Part shown: positions 59,701 to 64,000 of the stretch, piece after piece
Position numbering within the stretch: the stretch's first letter is position 1
Layout of the letters: each line of letters begins with the position of its first letter
DNA from: Gyrodactylus bullatarudis
Lineage: Eukaryota; Platyhelminthes; Monogenea; Gyrodactylidea; Gyrodactylidae
Assembly (NCBI GenBank): GCA_012064415.1
Contig: SSNU01000006.1
Coordinates: 62,001 to 126,000 of the forward strand
Reading direction: 5' to 3'
Length of the DNA: 64,000 bases
Made by a program: the position numbers and the translations under genes
The notes under the pieces: generated by a model
Databases searched by the model: none
Told to the model about the DNA's origin: nothing
The model's input: only the letters and a program-made list of their open reading frames with translations

Positions 59701-62700
59701 TCTGAGCAATCAAATCTCATTTACAGTTTCCAAGCTACATGTGGAGCCAAATACATAGGAAGAACCCAAAGACGTCTAGCCGTTAGGATAAAAGAACACG
59801 TCAACAGAAAGAATTCCTCAATTAAAAAGCACCTAGAGCAATGTGGTTGTGAAGCAAAAGAACCATTTACATGATTTGCAGTTGCCTTGGCCCAATTGAT
59901 TTTTAATTTTTCTTTTCTACATCTAATAATAGAGAAGTTTTTTGGTTTTTCATCAATTGGAAGTGTTTCAAGAATTTTACAATTTCATTAACATAAATTT
60001 CATTGAACTAATATTTATAATCATTTTATTGAACCAGGATTAGAGATTGATAAGACCTGGCGAAATATATATTTCTCTAATTAAAAAAATTCGTTTTTTA
60101 TACTGACAATAATAGAAAATAGGTTTTCGTATTTTTTAAAATAGAATTCCTTTTTGTTAGGTAATTCGGGTTAGTTTTTATTGAGTTTTTTAAACTTCAA
60201 AGTGGTGTGTACAATGTACACTGTACATCAGGAAGAAAAATGAAGGGTTGAGGTATTGAGAGGATACCTAACCCATAAATAAGAAAAAGAAAGCAGATCA
60301 TAGAGATGGAAAAAAGAGCCTGTACTACTGAATGAAGTATAAATATCTTGTATAAAGAAAGAAGATGCTGCCAGTTATTTTCATATACTTATCAGTGTGA
60401 TAGATGCCGCTTAAGTAATTGACCAACCACAATTGTAATAAAGTTGAATCAATAATTTTAAAACATTCCTTTTTCAAATTTGTACTTATATCGCATGTAT
60501 CACACTGATGAGACCGATTATGTTCAGGACAGATCAAACCATGAACGCATCTACATTTTTCAACATAAAAAAATTCCAAAAACGATTCAATGGAATTGCT
60601 TCTTTGCTTTTTTATCCTGGTTTTGAGAAGCTCTGAATTCTGTTACGATTCGAGCATCAGATACTGTTTGAATACCGGAAAATTCATGCAAATTAACTAT
60701 TTTTGCAATGGTCTTGTCTCCACTAAATGATGATCATTTTCGTATTTACTACAATATTAAACAAAAGTGAAATATTTTATAACTATACCTAATAAAAATT
60801 AATATTGGCTTTCATAAAATTAGTATTTCCATCTTAATTTATGAGGAAAATTCAAAAGAACGTTTTAAAAGAAAATCGATCAAGAGTTGTCAATAAAATC
60901 TTTCAATCTAAAAAATTTTGAAACCGCGCAATATATACCTCGTTTGGATCCTCTCAATGAGTAGAATAACGAGTCGAAAATCTAGTCCTAATGAGTATGC
61001 CTGAAATAAAGGTCTCAAAATTTGTGAAAATAAATGGCATCACCTTCTTTCTTTTTTGAATATCACTTCGGTGAGTCAGCTCAAAACCAATGTTTATTAC
61101 TTAACTCATACTACTTTTGTTTTCATTTATTTTTTTGTATAGGAGGAATAGACAAAGTTGAGCAATATATAATCATGATAAATACATTGAAGTTATGAAT
61201 AAATTAAATAAATTAAGTGGAAGTGAGCATAAAATTACAAAATCGAAAATATCAATAGATTTCTACAAATACAGTTAAAATAAAAAATTCACTGTATTAT
61301 CGTGTTATTGTTATTACTTCTATTGTTATGTACTAGTATTGTAACACATAAAGTATATTTTTATATGATATTCTACTGTTGAATGTTTTTTTTACGGGAA
61401 ATCAATAAATTTGCCTACTGCTATGAATAAAAAACGTTGATGTAATTTACCTATTGAGATCAGGTTCCATTGGCAACAACAAATATCAACTAAACATAAA
61501 ATTTTTATCTTTTAATGTCGGAATATAGCTGGCTGGTGACAAGAACAAAGAATTGAGAAATAAAGAAAATTTCAAACAAAATTTCAGTCATTGGAACTGT
61601 TAGACTATTCTTGATTTACCTGTTCAATCTGTTTGAATCTGTTAACAAAAGTTTTTGATCAGTAGTATCATTTCAAATCAACGAAAATCTCGATAAAATT
61701 TAAAGAATAAATATTATTCGAAATCATTCAAATCAACAAAAGCAGACTTTATCAAAACAGTACCACTCTTTTTCTGGGAGGCACATAATTATACAAATAC
61801 CGAAGAGTCTGGAAGAGACTTTGACATTAAACTTGTCATCAGTCAGATCAAATAAACTTCTACCCTGTTCAAACATCGAAAAAAAGGTTTTTTGGCTAAA
61901 ATAATGTCCAAATTTCCACTTTTTTTGAATTTTGAAAATTATATATATTTTTGAACATGTCTGAGTGAATATTGTTTTGGAAAAATAATATTTTAAAAGT
62001 GGTATATGGACTATTGGAAAATTAGAATATGAAAATAGATCTGTGGGAACTAAACTTACAAGTAGTGTATGCTTTTTATGAAAAAATCGTTAGAGCATAT
62101 TATATATATATTATGTATAGGCGCCTAAAAATGAATTTTTAGGTCAAATTTCTTGAGGCCCTGATTAGCTAAGGCCACCAAAGTTCAGGTTAAACTACCT
62201 TAAATCATTATTAATTATAATTCTCAATATTCAAGCAGTTATTAAAAGGAAGAATCGAAATTTCCCTTTCTAACGATAATCAATGATTATTAATCATGAA
62301 CTCATAAAAATTATGGATCTATCAAATTTTTCTGATGCCTTCTATTAGGAAGTACATAAAATAATTTGAAATTTTAATCAATTACCTCGAGCATAAAACA
62401 GTAAAGTATTTAAAACGTTTACATATCTGAGTAAATTGAGCAGATTTGATACACTTGAATACGCTTTGAATTTTTGTAAAAACATGGATTATGCACATCA
62501 ATATGAAAGTAATTATGATCAGCAATTGACCAATTATTTTTAAAAACCTGGAATTTGGGTATTTTTCAAAATTTCAATAGAATTTAAATCATATTCAAAA
62601 AATAATATCTAAAAATTTGAAAAATAGTATCTTTTATTTTAGGGTATTATTTTAATACTTAATCCCAAAGTAATCAAAAAATCTCATGTGAACTACTTAC

Positions 62701-63219
62701 AAGTAAACAGAATAAAAATTTGAAAAATCAATTAAAGATGAAATTTATTACAATTGTAAATTTAATTTAACGAGAACATCGAAATTATTTCAAAATGATT
62801 ATCTTCAAAGCTAATTTCTTGCTTGATATTAATCATCGCTGTATTACCTCAAAAATGTGGATTTAGATCATTGATATTAAAAAAATACTTTCAAGATCTT
62901 TTAGCCCTGATATCATTATAAAAAATTGATTATTTTCAGAACAAAGAGGATAGCAGGTTGATATGAAATAAGCCTCTTAACTTTTTGAGGTTCAAATTAT
63001 AGAATTTTAATTTTAGTTGATAACATAATTAATGAACTCGATTATCTCACTTATTAGCCGGTGAATTGACCATTGCTGAGGCAATATTCTGTTCCATAAA
63101 GAATAACAGGGAGAGTGGAATTGCAAAGCCAAAGGCCATGAGAAAATCATTTGATGATAGCTTTCTAAGATTGATGATTTGAAACTTGAAGGGTACCTCA
63201 TCAATTTTGAATCTTTCCA
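56755..63219 (-). CDS. SLC4A11: SLC4A11-like transporter, C-terminal half (partial)
   Basis: SLC4-family membrane transporter; human SLC4A11 conducts H+/OH- (NH3-linked) and water rather than bicarbonate. Minus-strand exons: 63051-63219 (5' limit uncertain), 57516-57692, 57248-57443, 56879-57048, 56755-56818. Introns are 5358, 72, 199 and 60 nt, all GT-AG and in phase. Strong matches: '[20 protein letters not shown]', [19 protein letters not shown], '[20 protein letters not shown]' (a stretch specific to SLC4A11), [30 protein letters not shown] and the C-terminus [15 protein letters not shown]. The N-terminal cytoplasmic domain and first membrane spans lie beyond the right edge. The big intron contains the PLE at 57955-59874. 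Confidence 0.9.
57955..59874 (+). mobile_element. Penelope-like retroelement with intact RT frame
   Basis: Open from 57955 (after TGA) to TGA at 59872-59874, 639 codons; the first ATG in a good position is 58054 (606 aa). The N-terminal PLE region reads '[14 protein letters not shown]' and [16 protein letters not shown] motifs: [19 protein letters not shown] (A), '[20 protein letters not shown]' (B), [14 protein letters not shown] (YVDD), then '[13 protein letters not shown]'. The GIY-YIG nuclease begins '[20 protein letters not shown]' and RIKEH but ends before the catalytic Glu, so the 3' side is truncated or diverged. It lies opposite in orientation to the SLC4A11-like gene, inside its intron. 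The RT is uninterrupted, suggesting a recent insertion. Confidence 0.85.
59875..63050. other. Intronic sequence of the SLC4A11-like gene
   Basis: No gene recognised. A minus-strand frame at 60325-60579 starts with a Cys/His cluster ([21 protein letters not shown]) that may be transposon-derived; a GTGTGATA/TATCACAC inverted pair brackets part of it. A worn copy of the hammerhead-bearing terminus lies at about 60985-61025. The rest is AT-rich. Confidence 0.4.
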
Positions 63220-64000
63220 CTAAAAGCAACATGATTAAAATTAAATTTTTATTCATCCTAATATGATAAATTATCATTGATAATATGTAATTTACATATT
63301 ATTGCAAAATGAAGTTATCTTTGATTTTCTTCAATCAAGACAAATAAACGCGAATTTGACCAGAAGAATAAGTCATCCTACAATTGCTCGAAAAATATGA
63401 AGCTTACTTTAAGATTAAACGAATGTTTCAAAAAATCATGTGATACCTTCGTAAATCAAGGGATATATATTCAAGAGGATCCACAACGCCCACAAGGACG
63501 AGATCAGAAAAACAATAATTATTATAAGGTTGCCATGCTAGTTTGTGTTTGATGAACTCGTCGTACCACTGAAGAAGACATGAAGACAATCACCGTCGAA
63601 AAATGTGGATGACTAATACTACAATAGATATACTTGAATTCTTAAAGGTGGAGAATCATGATGTTAGGTCTATTCGAGCCTATGATTTAGTAAAAAACTA
63701 ACAATACCGAATATATATCTTAAGATATAAGAATTCAAAATCATCTGGAAATGATAGAAAATTCCTGTGTGTAACTGCAGATTAGCCTAAATAATAGATC
63801 TGACGGAAGATTTCTCATCACTAAGTTTCTGTATCACTCATGCCATGAAGTAAGTACTTTTATGAATTTTTAGAACATGATTAATAACACGGGTGGTGAT
63901 GCGAAAGTTATTTCGAGGAGATTTTTATCAGACAATGCGTTTCTGGTGCGAAATTTCATGCTGATTCCGAATCTTGCCTTTAAATTTAAATTCACAGTCC
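63220..64000. other. Right edge, no clear gene
   Basis: Upstream SLC4A11 exons were looked for on the minus strand and not found. A plus-strand frame at 63397-63555 (MKLTLRLNECFKKSCDTFVN...) is open for 52 codons and rich in polar residues; its status is unclear. Confidence 0.3.

Noticed and set aside
60985..61030. Third hammerhead candidate (CTAATGAG...GAAA)
   Set aside because: The invariant G of CUGA is replaced by A and stem III does not form; treated as a decayed copy of the element end.

Overview
The window reads as a stretch of a compact, AT-rich animal genome. The genes are metazoan: a TARP-like (stargazin family) calcium-channel gamma subunit, a lachesin-like immunoglobulin protein, an executioner-type caspase, a C-type lectin, an SLC4A11-like transporter, an MBOAT1/2-like acyltransferase, a LARP1-like RNA-binding protein, and housekeeping genes COX6C, DUS4L, PSMA7, PRPF38A and NFS1. 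Reading frames only join if spliceosomal introns of 24-31 nt are removed, all with GT-AG ends. Tiny introns, AT richness and close gene spacing suggest a miniaturised bilaterian. An orthonectid such as Intoshia would fit, but that is inference, not something the sequence proves.

Layout. 1-5.3 kb: mostly non-coding, with weakly supported exons of unknown genes. 5.3-6.8 kb: TARP-like gene. 6.9-9.2 kb: transposon debris, a MITE with a perfect 10-bp target duplication, and a 5'-truncated LINE. 10.4-11.7 kb: COX6C and DUS4L, convergent and only 13 nt apart. 12.2-13.6 kb: a dead piggyBac element. 14.3-18.3 kb: a small unknown gene, then a GRDP/DUF1399-like gene seen as two blocks. 21.2-29.8 kb: a minus-strand Ig gene whose introns are swollen by transposons (a pogo-type element carrying an integrase-pogo chimera, a hairpin repeat, a Ginger-like element, a MITE). 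30.8-32.6 kb: an integrase-bearing element with long terminal inverted repeats. 34.0-42.5 kb: the gene-dense core PSMA7 <> PRPF38A >< NFS1 <> caspase >< LARP. 43.3-45.6 kb: one LINE inserted into another. 45.8-49.1 kb: MBOAT gene. 49.7-55.8 kb: MITE, lectin gene with a stop codon, Penelope-like element (PLE) and LINE fragments. 56.8-63.2 kb: 3' half of an SLC4A11-like gene whose 5.36-kb intron holds a PLE with an intact reverse transcriptase.

Two opposing trends stand out. Housekeeping genes have introns near the minimum workable size and neighbours that share promoters or 3' ends. A few other genes (Ig, MBOAT, SLC4A11) have kilobase introns filled with mobile DNA. The most unusual items are the 24-31-nt introns, two hammerhead-ribozyme-like folds that share a one-base-pair stem II (one lies beside a PLE), and an open frame that joins a Ginger-type integrase to the tail of a pogo transposase. 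Exon boundaries were inferred by eye from splice sites, reading phase and family similarity. No homology search was run.
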